From: Bacteroidaceae bacterium | Lineage (GTDB): Bacteria > Bacteroidota > Bacteroidia > Bacteroidales > Bacteroidaceae | DNA length: 64,000 nucleotides | Assembly: GCA_017464815.1 (NCBI GenBank) | Contig: JAFTYI010000035.1 | Location: forward strand, 55,329-119,328 | Direction of reading: 5' to 3' | Shown: positions 1 through 8,127 of the stretch, piece after piece | Numbering within the stretch: the first letter of the stretch is position 1 | Layout: the number at the start of each line of letters is the position of its first letter | Notes under the pieces: generated by a model | What the model was told of the DNA's origin: nothing | Database searches by the model: none | The model's input: the letters and a program-made list of their open reading frames with translations, nothing else | Made by a program: the position numbers and the translations under genes

Positions 1-238
1 GACGGGCTTCGATGATGAGCAAGCCATCTTGGCAAATGGCATTGTCCGGCTGATACCACTGGGCTTCGTTGTTGCGGGCAAAACCATGCTCGTAGCTCCA
101 CACCCATTGGTTGGGTTTGCCGTCGGTGTCGAACTCATCGCTCCACACCAGTTTCCACTCTTGTGCCTGCACGTTCATTGCCAACATACCTCCGAAAAGA
201 AGGCTCCACAGGCGACTTGTCATAAATGTAGTCTTCAT
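1..238 (-). CDS. Secreted glycoside hydrolase family 16 protein, N-terminal part (runs off window)
   Basis: Reading the minus strand from the ATG at 238 gives 79 codons with no stop before the window edge. The first ~24 residues are a signal peptide (MKTTFMTSR, a hydrophobic stretch, then VQAQ). The mature start reads EWKLVWSDEFDTDGKPNQW, then YEHGFARNNEAQWYQ and GLLIIEAR, the typical N-terminal strands of GH16 laminarinases and beta-glucanases. The catalytic ExDxxE motif lies beyond the window, so activity cannot be judged. By family it should hydrolyse a beta-1,3/1,4-glucan outside the cytoplasm. A good -33/-7 promoter lies directly upstream. Confidence 0.85.
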   Translation of the reverse strand, partial: MKTTFMTSRLWSLLFGGMLAMNVQAQEWKLVWSDEFDTDGKPNQWVWSYEHGFARNNEAQWYQPDNAICQDGLLIIEAR

Positions 239-279
239 CGTTTACTCGTTTTTCATGTATATAATAGCATAATATGGGG

Positions 280-309
280 CAAAGATAGATAATTAAATTA
301 GAAATCAAA
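280..309 (-). promoter_or_regulatory. Bacteroidetes sigma-ABfr-type promoter of the GH16 gene
   Basis: On the minus strand a -33 TTTG (306-309) and a -7 TATCTTTG (280-287) are separated by 18 bases, close to the Bacteroidetes consensus. The predicted transcript start, about 273, leaves a leader of roughly 35 bases before the GH16 ATG. Confidence 0.7.
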
Positions 310-391
310 AATTATAAATTAAAAATGTGTCAAGGGGGGAGGCACATTCCCTATCTTTTGCCACAAACAAGGCTATCTGCCCCTTAGAATA

Positions 392-510
392 GGGCAACCT
401 TAGCCCTGGGTTAAGGTTGCCTTAGCCCAAGGATGAGGTCACCTTACCCCTGGGATGAGGTCACCTTAGCCCAAGGATGAGGTCACCTTAACCCTGGGAT
501 GAGGTCACCT
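392..510. repeat. Tandem array of ~5.5 units with a 22-bp period
   Basis: Units start at 408, 430, 452, 474 and 496, with a partial unit at 392. Typical units are GGATGAGGTCACCTTAGCCC and close variants. The last unit supplies the stop codon of the minus-strand ABC gene (TGA at 505-507). Arrays with the same period but other sequences occur near 21742, 34212, 55664 and 55780. Confidence 0.9.
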
Positions 511-1953
511 GTGTCGCTTCAGGTGGAGACGATGGGTGATGCACGAGGGGAGTTCCTCCTCGTAGTGGCTCACCATGATGAGCGTCTTTCCCGGGCGCTG
601 GCAGAAGGTGTCGATAATCTCCTTCACCATCTCTCCGTTGCAGACATCAAGGCCGTGCAAAGGTTCGTCGAGGATGAGCAACTGGGGATCTTTGACAAAG
701 GCACGCGCCAACAGGCAGAGGCGTTGCTCACCACTGGAGAGGGTGAGGAAATCGCGGTCGCGCAAGTGAAGAATGCCGAAGAGCTGCATCCACCATTCAC
801 ACACGGTGCGTTGCTCGGGAAGGGTGCGCCGGTAGAGGCCCACCGAGTCGTGAAGGCCCGAAGCCACAATGTCGATGGCCGGCAGGTTTTTCAGATAGGC
901 GCGGTGCATCTCGGGCGAGACGTAGCCGATGTGCTTCTTTATCTCCCAAATGCTTTCGCCCGTGCCTCGGCGACGGTCAAAGAGGGTGATGTCGCAAGCG
1001 TAGGATTGCGGATTGTCGGCACAGACGAGGCTCAACAACGTAGATTTTCCCGCACCGTTTTCACCCGAAAGTGCCCATCGCTCGCCATTCATCACCGTCC
1101 AGTTGAGCGTGTTCAGGATGGTGCGCTCACCATAGCGGATGGAGACGTTGCGAAGCTCCACAATCTTCTCAGCCTCAATGTCATCCGTCCGACGAGGGAG
1201 GGAGAGCAGGGCTTTCCGCTTCTCATCGTCCAACACTTCCGCACTTTGGCGACAGATGCCCCTGTGCTCCGCCAACGTCCGCTTCTCGCCACACGTCATC
1301 TCCTCCACCTCCACCACGTGGGTGATGAAGTCGGGGATGTCCTCCGTTTTAGAGAGGACGAGGATGAGTTGCAAGTCGCTCTCCCGCGTCAATGCCTCGA
1401 GCAATTGGCGCAACTGGGTGCGCGTGGCAACGTCCAAGCCGATGAAGGGATTGTCCAAGATGAGCACACGCGGATTGCCGATGAGTGCCTTCGTCAGGTG
1501 AAACTTGCGCATCTCGCCACTTGAGAGCAGGATGGAGGTCTTTGCCAGCATCTCCTCAATGCCGAAGAGCTGATAGAGACGACGGCGCATTTCCAGGTCG
1601 CCTCCCTCAGGCATCAGTTCGGCCACGGTAGGGTAGATGTCGGCATCCTGGCTGTTCCATCGTTGCTGGTAGTAGTAGCTTCCCTCGGCCGTGTCGCCAT
1701 AGGTGTCGCGAAAAGCCATGTAGCGGATGTTGTCGAACGCCATGCGCGAGGTGCGCGGTGCGAAGTCATACTCCACATCATTCATTAACAGGGGATATTT
1801 GCCAATGAGCGTGTTCACTAGCTCGCTCTTTCCTCCGCCGTTAGGCCCCACGATGGCCATGTGTTCGCCCGCCTCAAGGACAAAGTTTATGGGCGCCTTC
1901 ATGCGGTGAATCGGATGACGGGCAATGCCGTCGGTTATCTTTATAATGCTCAT
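505..1953 (-). CDS. Tandem ABC ATPase without membrane domain (ModF/PhrA-like)
   Basis: The 482-residue protein contains two ABC nucleotide-binding domains. The first has Walker A GPNGGGKS (36-43), signature LLSSGEMRKF (~142) and Walker B RVLILDNP. The second has Walker A GENGAGKST (~297), signature LTLSSGEQR (~405) and Walker B QLLILDEPLHGLD, with a final SH switch histidine. No membrane segment is visible. The arrangement resembles ModF/PhrA-type duplicated ATPases, whose exact role is uncertain. No transporter permease lies beside it, so calling it a molybdate importer would be unsafe. The stop codon is formed by the 22-bp repeat downstream. Confidence 0.8.
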   Translation of the reverse strand: MSIIKITDGIARHPIHRMKAPINFVLEAGEHMAIVGPNGGGKSELVNTLIGKYPLLMNDVEYDFAPRTSRMAFDNIRYMAFRDTYGDTAEGSYYYQQRWNSQDADIYPTVAELMPEGGDLEMRRRLYQLFGIEEMLAKTSILLSSGEMRKFHLTKALIGNPRVLILDNPFIGLDVATRTQLRQLLEALTRESDLQLILVLSKTEDIPDFITHVVEVEEMTCGEKRTLAEHRGICRQSAEVLDDEKRKALLSLPRRTDDIEAEKIVELRNVSIRYGERTILNTLNWTVMNGERWALSGENGAGKSTLLSLVCADNPQSYACDITLFDRRRGTGESIWEIKKHIGYVSPEMHRAYLKNLPAIDIVASGLHDSVGLYRRTLPEQRTVCEWWMQLFGILHLRDRDFLTLSSGEQRLCLLARAFVKDPQLLILDEPLHGLDVCNGEMVKEIIDTFCQRPGKTLIMVSHYEEELPSCITHRLHLKRHR

Positions 1954-1960
1954 GTTGGTA

Positions 1961-2002
1961 AGGTTTAGGATTTAGGGTTTAGGGATTAGGGTTTAGGGAT
2001 TT
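1961..2002. repeat. TTTAGGG-like short repeats flanking the four-helix-bundle gene (left side)
   Basis: The plus strand reads as imperfect TTTAGGG/TTTAGGAT repeats. They continue into the minus-strand four-helix-bundle gene, so its last residues (KSLNPNP) and stop codon are encoded by the repeat. A related CCTTAAACCCTACACC stretch flanks the other side at 2391-2417. Confidence 0.8.
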
Positions 2003-2347
2003 TCTTAAACCTGAAAGTGGACGAGCTATGTTTTTTATCTCTTCAATTATAGCCATTAAATCTTCTTCTGAAATATAATTCAGTCTCTTTGCTATATTAA
2101 ATTGACAATAAGTTTCCATAAGCGACGAATAACTTATTTCAATAAAATGGATTTTCTCTTTGTCTGAGAATCTACTCATTCCTTCAGCTATATTTGAGGG
2201 GACAGATACAGAAGCTCTTCTTATCTGATTTCCAAGAGAATAAACCTCTTCTTTTGGAAATTTCTGCAATAACAAATAAACATGCTCGACAAAATCCAAA
2301 CTTCTTTGATATACTACCAAATTCTCGAAACTAAAGATTTCATTCAT
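1979..2347 (-). CDS. Four-helix-bundle protein (S23/23S rRNA intervening-sequence family)
   Basis: The 122-residue protein has the family pattern: FENLVVYQRSLDFVEHVYLL, then YSLGNQIRRASVSVPSNIAEG, then a third helix ending in METYCQF and a last helix. Family members form pentameric four-helix bundles; some lie in 23S rRNA intervening sequences and many, like this one, stand alone in intergenic DNA with unknown function. The gene sits between ruvC and the ABC ATPase, flanked on both sides by CCCTAAA-type repeats, which suggests insertion as a small cassette. Base composition is visibly more AT-rich than its neighbours. Confidence 0.85.
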   Translation of the reverse strand: MNEIFSFENLVVYQRSLDFVEHVYLLLQKFPKEEVYSLGNQIRRASVSVPSNIAEGMSRFSDKEKIHFIEISYSSLMETYCQFNIAKRLNYISEEDLMAIIEEIKNIARPLSGLRKSLNPNP

Positions 2348-2390
2348 TTTAATCCTTATTCTTATAATCTACGATAAAACCTATTCCTTA

Positions 2391-2417
2391 AACTCTACAC
2401 CTTAAACCCTACACCTT
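2391..2417. repeat. CCTTAAACCCTACACC-like repeats (right flank of the cassette)
   Basis: Two or three imperfect copies of the motif CTTAAACYCTACAC lie between the four-helix-bundle gene and the ruvC stop codon at 2409-2411. They are similar in composition to the repeats at 1961-2002 and to a copy near 41153-41178. Confidence 0.65.
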
Positions 2418-2975
2418 TCTATCCGGATTTTTTTGAAGAAAATCTTTCCATCCCCGATAGCCCTTCTCCATCGTCGGGCGCCCCATCTGCAGATAGTGGC
2501 AATAGGCAACGCCGAGGGCATCGGTGGCATCCAATGAAGGGCCGAAGTCCTGACTCTCAATGTGAAGCATTCGCTGAAGCATACCGGCCACCTGTTCTTT
2601 GCTGGCGGCTCCGTTGCCGGTGATGGCCATCTTGATTTTCAGGGGGGCATACTCGGTAATAGGGATATCGCGACTGATGGCTGCGGCCATGGCCACCCCT
2701 TGTGCACGGCCGAGCTTGAGCATCGATTGCACATTCTTGCCGAAGAAGGGGGCTTCGATGGCCAGTTCGTCGGGCAAATAGGACTCAATGATGCCAGTGA
2801 CACGCTGGAAGATGTGCCCCAACTTCAGGTAGGGGTCGCTCATCTTGCGCAGGTCGATGACGCCAAGCGCCACCACCTCCGGCTTGGTGCCCGTGACCTT
2901 CAGCACACCGTATCCCATGACGTTTGTGCCAGGGTCAATGCCAAGGATAATCTTCTCTTTTACAGGCTGTATCAC
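2409..2975 (-). CDS. ruvC: Crossover junction endodeoxyribonuclease RuvC
   Basis: RuvC resolves Holliday junctions made during homologous recombination, working with RuvAB. The 188-residue protein has full family length. All four catalytic acids are visible: D14 in [10 protein letters not shown]74 in [11 protein letters not shown], and D149 and D152 in [14 protein letters not shown]. The start overlaps the stop of the upstream DUF4286 gene by four bases, so the two are co-transcribed. ruvA and ruvB are not in this window. Confidence 0.97.
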   Translation of the reverse strand: MIQPVKEKIILGIDPGTNVMGYGVLKVTGTKPEVVALGVIDLRKMSDPYLKLGHIFQRVTGIIESYLPDELAIEAPFFGKNVQSMLKLGRAQGVAMAAAISRDIPITEYAPLKIKMAITGNGAASKEQVAGMLQRMLHIESQDFGPSLDATDALGVAYCHYLQMGRPTMEKGYRGWKDFLQKNPDRKV

Positions 2976-3286
2976 TCGATTACCTCCATTAACGTAGGAA
3001 ATCCTACCACTTTATCCTTGAAGACCTTCAGCATCTCGGCATTCAAGCCGGCGCCTTGCGTAGTGTGCCACTGGTGCAGTGTGCGCGTGTCCTCCACCTC
3101 CCATTGCAGGGAGAAACACTCCGAATCCTGCTCCTTATGGCTGAGAATGCGTGTAAGGCGCGGATGTTTCAGTCGGCCATCAGCTTCAACCTGAGGCATA
3201 TACACTTCGTGTAACCAAATGACGAAGTTGCGTGCGTCATCGTTACCTGTCTGATAAGTGGTGTTGTAAATCAGCATAGTTTTCAA
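2972..3286 (-). CDS. DUF4286 family protein
   Basis: A 104-residue cytoplasmic protein starting [12 protein letters not shown], with an HEVYMPQVE segment and a C-terminal [17 protein letters not shown]. This matches the DUF4286 family (small alpha/beta, ferredoxin-like dimeric-barrel proteins) commonly found immediately before ruvC in Bacteroidales. It overlaps ruvC by four bases. Function is unknown; co-transcription with ruvC is the only contextual clue. Confidence 0.8.
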   Translation of the reverse strand: MKTMLIYNTTYQTGNDDARNFVIWLHEVYMPQVEADGRLKHPRLTRILSHKEQDSECFSLQWEVEDTRTLHQWHTTQGAGLNAEMLKVFKDKVVGFPTLMEVIE

Positions 3287-3300
3287 TATATATTATTTTA

Positions 3301-3358
3301 GACAAAAGAACAGAAGTACATAAGAAATAATATCTTTTTGTTCTTATGTTCTTATGTC
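3301..3358. repeat. Imperfect inverted repeat ending in GTTCTTATGTTCTTATGTC
   Basis: The right arm at 3340-3358 faces a degenerate left arm (GACAAAAGAACAGAAG...ACATAAGAA). A cleaner copy of the same family (GACATAAGAAC/GTTCTTATGTC) lies at 39687-39739 between gmd and fcl. It sits upstream of the DUF4286-ruvC unit and beyond the tRNA terminator. Confidence 0.6.
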
Positions 3359-3376
3359 AAGAATACACACTCATAT

Positions 3377-3404
3377 AAAAAAAGAGAAGCAAACCTGCTT
3401 CTCT
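3377..3404 (-). terminator. Rho-independent terminator of the tRNA-Ala gene
   Basis: On the minus strand an 8-bp perfect stem AGAGAAGC/GCTTCTCT with a 6-base loop is followed directly by a run of seven T. It lies about 14 bases beyond the 3' end of the tRNA. Confidence 0.85.
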
Positions 3405-3417
3405 ATGTTTCTTTTTG

Positions 3418-3491
3418 TGGAGCATACGAGAGTCGAACTCGTTACCTCTTGACTGCCAGTCAAGCGCTCTAGCCAAGTGAGCTAATGCCCC
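3418..3491 (-). tRNA. tRNA-Ala (anticodon GGC)
   Basis: The 74 bases fold into a full cloverleaf: acceptor GGGGCAT/ATGCTCC with the alanine identity pair G3-U70, D stem GCTC/GAGC, anticodon stem CTTGA/TCAAG with loop CTGGCAG, T arm ACGAG-TTCGACT-CTCGT, discriminator A. The CCA end is not encoded. A promoter lies upstream and a terminator downstream, so the gene is its own transcription unit. Confidence 0.97.
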
Positions 3492-3508
3492 ATTCCCTAA
3501 ATGCGGTG

Positions 3509-3539
3509 CAAAGATACGGTGATTTTTTGAACTGACAAA
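3509..3539 (-). promoter_or_regulatory. Promoter of tRNA-Ala
   Basis: Minus strand -33 TTTG (3536-3539), 19-base spacer, -7 TATCTTTG (3509-3516). This is a near-perfect Bacteroidetes promoter placed about 18 bases before the mature tRNA. Confidence 0.8.
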
Positions 3540-3566
3540 ATAATCAGCGAATATTTTCATAGTTTT

Positions 3567-3597
3567 TTTGTCCTTCCCTCAGTTTGCACTATATTTG
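3567..3597 (+). promoter_or_regulatory. Promoter of the FAD oxidoreductase gene
   Basis: -33 TTTG (3567-3570), 19-base spacer, -7 TATATTTG (3590-3597). The start codon is at 3633, giving a leader of about 30 bases. It diverges from the tRNA promoter. Confidence 0.8.
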
Positions 3598-3632
3598 CAG
3601 GCGCTTTCTATTATATATAAATAGGTATAGGA

Positions 3633-5219
3633 ATGATACAGGAATACCAACTCAGATTGTTGCCCCAACAGGCAGCCAATGAACAGAGCATCATGCAATA
3701 TGTGGCCCGCGAGAAGGGCATGGACGTGCGCACCATCAAGGCCGTGAGGGTGTTGAAGCGCGGCATCGACGCCCGTCAGCGTACCATCTACGTGAACCTC
3801 AGTGTGAGGGTGTTCATCAACGAAATGCCACCAAAGGAAGAATTTGTGCGCACCCATTATCCCAACGTGGAGGGGCGGCCACAGGTCATTGTTGTGGGAG
3901 CCGGCCCTGGCGGATTGTTTGCGGCACTGAGGCTGATTGAGTTAGGCTTACGACCCGTGGTGGTGGAGCGTGGCAAGGATGTACATGCCCGCCGGGTGGA
4001 TATTGCCCGCATCTCGCGCGAACACAAAGTGGACGGCGAGTCGAACTACAGTTTCGGCGAAGGCGGAGCAGGTGCCTACTCCGATGGAAAACTGTTCACC
4101 CGAAGCAAGAAGCGCGGAAATGTAGAGAAGATACTGAACGTCTTCTGCCAACATGGTGCCAGCACCTCCATCCTCTCTGATGCTCATCCCCACATCGGTA
4201 CCGACAAGTTACCCCTTGTCATCGAAGCCATGCGCAACACCATCATCCGCTCGGGTGGGGAGGTACACTTCGAAACCCGCATGGATGCACTGATTATAGA
4301 GGGAGATGAGGTGAAGGGTATCGTCACTCAGGCGGGACGCGAGTTCATCGGTTCCGTCATCTTGGCCACCGGCCACTCGGCACGCGATGTCTTCCGTTGG
4401 TTGCAGGCCAACGGAGTGACACTGGAAGCCAAGGGACTGGCCGTGGGCGTACGCCTTGAACACGAGGCTCACCTCATCGACCAGATACGCTACCACAATA
4501 AGAACGGACGTGGCCGCTACCTGCCTGCCGCCGAATACAGCTTTGTCGCCCAAGCAGGGGGCAGGGGAGTGTACAGCTTCTGCATGTGTCCGGGAGGCTT
4601 TGTTGTGCCCGCCGCCACAGGCCCCGAACAAGTGGTGGTCAATGGCATGTCGCCCAGCAACCGTGGCGGACGATGGAGTAACTCGGGCATGGTGGTGGAG
4701 ATTCATCCCGAGGACGTCATCCAAGAAAAACTCCTCCCCGAGGGAGCCAATGCGGACGACCCGCTTGTGATGATGTATTTTCAGGAGAAACTCGAACGCG
4801 AATGTTGGCTGGCCGGCGGCATGAAGCAGACGGCGCCCGCACAACGTATGGCTGACTTCACCCGCCGCAAGTTGAGCTACGACCTTCCACAAACATCCTA
4901 TTCACCAGGTGTAGTGTCTTCCCCCTTACACTTTTGGATGCCCACGTTCATCACCGAACGTTTGGCACAAGGATTCACTCAATTCGACCGTGTATCACGA
5001 GGTTTCCTTACGAACGAAGCACTGATGATAGGTGTGGAGACACGCACCTCGTCGCCCGTCCGCATCGTTCGTGATAGAGAGACCCTCCAACACATCACAG
5101 TGAAGGGGCTCTTTCCTTGTGGCGAAGGGGCCGGTTACGCAGGCGGCATCGTCTCTGCCGGTATGGACGGAGAGCGGTGCGCCGAGGCCGTAGCACAAAT
5201 GTTAGAGACACGTGCATAG
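3633..5219 (+). CDS. NAD(P)/FAD-dependent oxidoreductase (COG2509-like flavoprotein)
   Basis: The 528-residue protein has an N-terminal ~80-residue basic alpha/beta domain, then an FAD-binding Rossmann motif VIVVGAGPGGLFAALR (GAGPGG at 89-94) closed by the acidic strand end VVVERG. A second FAD contact, GEGGAGAYSDGKL, follows at about 143-155, and the C-terminal FAD motif is GEGAGYAGGIVSAGMDG. This order and length fit the COG2509 family of uncharacterised dehydrogenases widespread in Bacteroidetes. The substrate is unknown. It is a single-gene transcription unit converging on the next gene. Confidence 0.85.
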   Translation: MIQEYQLRLLPQQAANEQSIMQYVAREKGMDVRTIKAVRVLKRGIDARQRTIYVNLSVRVFINEMPPKEEFVRTHYPNVEGRPQVIVVGAGPGGLFAALRLIELGLRPVVVERGKDVHARRVDIARISREHKVDGESNYSFGEGGAGAYSDGKLFTRSKKRGNVEKILNVFCQHGASTSILSDAHPHIGTDKLPLVIEAMRNTIIRSGGEVHFETRMDALIIEGDEVKGIVTQAGREFIGSVILATGHSARDVFRWLQANGVTLEAKGLAVGVRLEHEAHLIDQIRYHNKNGRGRYLPAAEYSFVAQAGGRGVYSFCMCPGGFVVPAATGPEQVVVNGMSPSNRGGRWSNSGMVVEIHPEDVIQEKLLPEGANADDPLVMMYFQEKLERECWLAGGMKQTAPAQRMADFTRRKLSYDLPQTSYSPGVVSSPLHFWMPTFITERLAQGFTQFDRVSRGFLTNEALMIGVETRTSSPVRIVRDRETLQHITVKGLFPCGEGAGYAGGIVSAGMDGERCAEAVAQMLETRA

Positions 5220-5246
5220 GCCAATAGGCCACCATATGAAGATTGA

Positions 5247-6311
5247 TTAATCGGGCAGATTCAACTCCATAACCACGGGGTTATGGTCGCTCCAATTGTA
5301 GTTTTTGGAATAATAGTTCACCCCTCCTAACTCCTCGGAGTGAAAGATATAATCAATTCTCATCAGCCCTTTAGCCCCACGATAGGTGTACATATATCCC
5401 TTTCCGGCTGATTTGAAGCCGTCCTTCATCCGCCCCTTCAAGCACTTATAGGTGTAAGAAGAGGGGGTGTCGTTGAAGTCACCACAAAGGATCATCGGAG
5501 TGCGTGTCTCCTTCACGATGTCCGATATGATGTCAGCTTGCTCTGCACGACGGATATATTCGTACCCCATACGGTTCGACACCATCGTCACACGCTGACC
5601 ATTGTCTACCGCTATTCCCTTCTGCTCCATCTTGGCCGCATGGCGCAAGACACTGTTCACGCCCGTTGTCTGCATGTGCACGTTGAACACGCGCACCTCC
5701 TTGCCACGACCGACCTCGATGTCAATCCATTGGGCACAATTGTTCGACTCACGGAAGGTAATGTAGTCCCTCTTTTTGATAGGGAATTTGCTGAACGCGG
5801 CCACACTGCCCGATATTGTCTGATAGGGGAAAATGGTCTCCAAGAACTTGCTGACACGCTCGGGACGCCCCGAAACAAAGTCGCGATACTCCTGAAAACA
5901 AACGACGTTAATGTTCTCGTCTTCAATGAAGCGCTTGATTTCATCCACCGAATCGTCCTGATTGTCATCAACAAAGTTGCGGGCATTCAGTGTCATCACC
6001 TTCAACATGTAACCGTCGGGCTCCTCTCCATCAGACACCAATTGGATGGTGGCCGAAATGAAATGATAGTTGGCAAGCAATGCCAACATCGGCAACAGGA
6101 ACCAGAACTTGCGACGTATGGCCCAATAAACAAGGACAACCGCATTGACAATCAACAACACAGGCAGAGCAAGACCTATCATTGTCATAAACATATTCAA
6201 CCTGGGACTGACATTTCCCGCAAAGGAGCCCAACACGGTGACAACCGCCAACACAAAGGTCAACACAATTGATAAAAAATAGGCGAACTTGAACAGCGCT
6301 AATTTACCCAT
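5247..6311 (-). CDS. Membrane-anchored endonuclease/exonuclease/phosphatase family protein
   Basis: The 354-residue protein begins with three hydrophobic segments (about 8-30, 42-65 and 72-90), then an EEP fold. Visible motifs are VMTLNARNF, VVCFQEYRD with the metal-binding E, LCGDFNDTPSSYTY, RIDYIFHS and the C-terminal catalytic SDHNPV. All key residues of the DNase I-like metal-dependent phosphoesterase family are present. The C-terminal domain probably lies outside the inner membrane. The substrate (nucleic acid, phosphoinositide-like lipid or other phosphodiester) cannot be decided from sequence. Confidence 0.85.
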   Translation of the reverse strand: MGKLALFKFAYFLSIVLTFVLAVVTVLGSFAGNVSPRLNMFMTMIGLALPVLLIVNAVVLVYWAIRRKFWFLLPMLALLANYHFISATIQLVSDGEEPDGYMLKVMTLNARNFVDDNQDDSVDEIKRFIEDENINVVCFQEYRDFVSGRPERVSKFLETIFPYQTISGSVAAFSKFPIKKRDYITFRESNNCAQWIDIEVGRGKEVRVFNVHMQTTGVNSVLRHAAKMEQKGIAVDNGQRVTMVSNRMGYEYIRRAEQADIISDIVKETRTPMILCGDFNDTPSSYTYKCLKGRMKDGFKSAGKGYMYTYRGAKGLMRIDYIFHSEELGGVNYYSKNYNWSDHNPVVMELNLPD

Positions 6312-6349
6312 AACCGGCTTTTTTTATAAAAGATTTGAAAATTCGCGGG

Positions 6350-6357
6350 CAAATATA
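6350..6357 (-). promoter_or_regulatory. -7 box of the EEP-family gene
   Basis: Minus strand TATATTTG about 39 bases before the start codon. The -33 position (around 6377) has only ATTG, a weak match. Confidence 0.55.
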
Positions 6358-6366
6358 CAAAAAACA

Positions 6367-6397
6367 TTGCATAATTCAATTTTATTGCCTAATTTTG
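6367..6397 (+). promoter_or_regulatory. Promoter of the stand-alone receiver gene
   Basis: TTG at 6367-6369, 20-base spacer, -7 TAATTTTG at 6390-6397. The start codon is at 6486, leaving a leader of about 80 bases. Confidence 0.6.
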
Positions 6398-6485
6398 TTG
6401 CATCAAATAGAATCGTAAGGAGGATAATCAACGAAAAGCACCTCCAGAAAACATGTCGACCTTAAAACTTTAAAAACAGAATAAT

Positions 6486-6842
6486 ATGAAAACAGTGTTA
6501 ATTGCAGAAGATACCGATAGCAACTATTTGCTATTGAGTATTGTATTGCGGAAGAGGTATAATCTGACGCGGGCCTACAATGGTCAGGAGGCCATTGAAC
6601 TTTATCAGTCAAGCAAGCCCGACCTCATCCTGATGGACATCAAAATGCCCATCATGGACGGATTGGAAGCAACTCGTGAAATCCGGAAAATGGACACGGA
6701 GACCCCCATCATTGCGCTCACAGCCAACGCCTTTGACAGCGATAAGCAAAAGGCTAAAGAGGCAGGATGCAACGGTTACATGGCCAAGCCCATCGTTGCG
6801 GCCGAACTGCTTGTGTTGATGCAAGAGTATCTTGGCGAATAA
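6486..6842 (+). CDS. Stand-alone response regulator receiver (CheY-like)
   Basis: The 118-residue protein is a single REC domain. The acidic pocket is E8/D9, the phosphoacceptor D51 lies in LILMDIKMPIMDG, the switch Thr is in IIALTANAF, and the conserved Lys is in GYMAKPI. There is no output domain, so it must act by protein contact or in a phosphorelay. No histidine kinase is adjacent. It ends at a strong hairpin and converges on the polysaccharide operon. It is closest to receivers detached from hybrid kinases. Confidence 0.92.
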   Translation: MKTVLIAEDTDSNYLLLSIVLRKRYNLTRAYNGQEAIELYQSSKPDLILMDIKMPIMDGLEATREIRKMDTETPIIALTANAFDSDKQKAKEAGCNGYMAKPIVAAELLVLMQEYLGE

Positions 6843-6865
6843 GATGCCATCGAGGAAAAGGGAAC

Positions 6866-6913
6866 AAACAAGAAGGAGCTGTGTCGGCCACCCGAACACA
6901 GCTTCTTCTTGTT
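6866..6913. terminator. Hairpin between convergent genes
   Basis: AAACAAGAAGGAGCTGTGT pairs with AACACAGCTTCTTCTTGTTT across a short loop, giving a stem of nearly 20 bp with one mismatch. There is no long T run on the plus side. It likely ends transcription of the receiver and of the minus-strand glycosyltransferase operon. Confidence 0.7.
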
Positions 6914-6944
6914 TATCAGTAATCCCGTTATCCTCCCTTCATTT

Positions 6945-8126
6945 CTATGCCCGCTTGGCCTTTTCCCATGTGCCACTTCCCCGCTTCCGGCTCAAGTAGA
7001 AGACACCTTTTATAACATTCACGTTCATAAACGTAAAATAGTAAGGAACGTATAGGAACTTGTTCTTGATTTGCCTTTTTGACAGGGCATATCCCCCGTA
7101 AGCCAACAGGTAGAAAATGACCTGCGCCACAAGCAACACGTCATACACAACACCACTGGAAACAAACACGAGCCACACGTTCAAAGGAAGCAACGCAAAA
7201 AGGGCCAACGGAGTGATTGACCAACGAAGCACCCGGTGAGAAACGTATTGGAAAGAGACAATCCCATGCCTGAAGATATTCATCAATCCACGCAATCGCC
7301 ATATACTCTGAAGTCCGCCGGCAGCAATGCGCACCTTGCGTTTCCTCTCTTCACTCATGTCTGCTGAGCCACCTTCAATAGCATACGCCTCAGCACAATA
7401 GGCAATCTTATATCCACGTTGGACGATGCGCATGGAGAGAATAAAATCATCAAGCAACGTAGTGCGATCCATCTTCTCAAACAACTCTGTGCGGATGGCA
7501 AACAACTCACCAGCCGCACCCATGGCCGAATACAAGCGGCCATCCAAGCGTTTCAGAGCTGACTCGTACTTCCAATACAACCCCTCGCCACCACCTGCGG
7601 CATTGTCCTTTTCCTTCGCGGCAATCCGCTTTTCGCCGGCCACACATCCGACACCAGCATCCTCGAAACAAGCAACTATCTCCCGTATCGACTTGCTGTT
7701 TATCATAGTGTTGGCATCGGTAAACACCACTATCGGCGTTGTCACGTGCTCCATCGCTCTATTCAATGCCGCCGTTTTCCCCTGTCGCTCTGATTGGTAG
7801 AGAATCTTCACCCGACTGTATTGTTCAAGCAACAGATTCGTCCGATCAGTGGAGCCATCTGTCACCCACAGGAAGTGCAACTTGTGTGCCGGATAGTCCA
7901 ACGCCAACGAATTCTCCATTTTTTCCTCGACCACCTCCTCCTCGTTATAGGCCGCAACCAACAGAGTCACTTCAGGAAGAGACGCATCGCCAAGCAGGGG
8001 AGTCTCCCTCCGTCTGACAAACAATTCCTTCACCTTCACCATCAGATACAGCACCATGCCATACCCGATGTATGTATAGAAAACCAAGGCTAGACATAGC
8101 CAAAACACACATTCAAGCATACTCAT
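6945..8126 (-). CDS. Membrane glycosyltransferase family 2 (processive-type)
   Basis: The 393-residue protein has an N-terminal membrane segment (~5-30), then a GT-A domain: VTLLVAAYNEEEVVEEKMEN, VTDGSTDRT, the DxD-like VVFTDANTM, and the acceptor-site TLLDDFILSMRIVQRGY. Two or three C-terminal membrane helices follow. This is the layout of BcsA/IcaA-like inner-membrane synthases, but the full QxxRW motif is replaced by GGLQSIWRL. It is the last gene of the minus-strand operon and starts one base after the next gene stops. It probably adds sugars to a lipid-linked intermediate at the inner face of the membrane. Confidence 0.85.
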   Translation of the reverse strand: MSMLECVFWLCLALVFYTYIGYGMVLYLMVKVKELFVRRRETPLLGDASLPEVTLLVAAYNEEEVVEEKMENSLALDYPAHKLHFLWVTDGSTDRTNLLLEQYSRVKILYQSERQGKTAALNRAMEHVTTPIVVFTDANTMINSKSIREIVACFEDAGVGCVAGEKRIAAKEKDNAAGGGEGLYWKYESALKRLDGRLYSAMGAAGELFAIRTELFEKMDRTTLLDDFILSMRIVQRGYKIAYCAEAYAIEGGSADMSEERKRKVRIAAGGLQSIWRLRGLMNIFRHGIVSFQYVSHRVLRWSITPLALFALLPLNVWLVFVSSGVVYDVLLVAQVIFYLLAYGGYALSKRQIKNKFLYVPYYFTFMNVNVIKGVFYLSRKRGSGTWEKAKRA

Positions 8127-8127
8127 C

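Noticed and set aside
392-510. CRISPR array (also considered at 21742, 34212, 55664)
   Set aside because: Units are contiguous with a 22-bp period and no unique spacers; no cas genes in the window.
499-1524. 341-codon plus-strand frame opposite the ABC ATPase
   Set aside because: No family features; the minus strand has two complete ABC domains.
1979-2347. 23S rRNA intervening sequence
   Set aside because: The protein belongs to the family once found in rRNA intervening sequences, but no rRNA sequence flanks it here.
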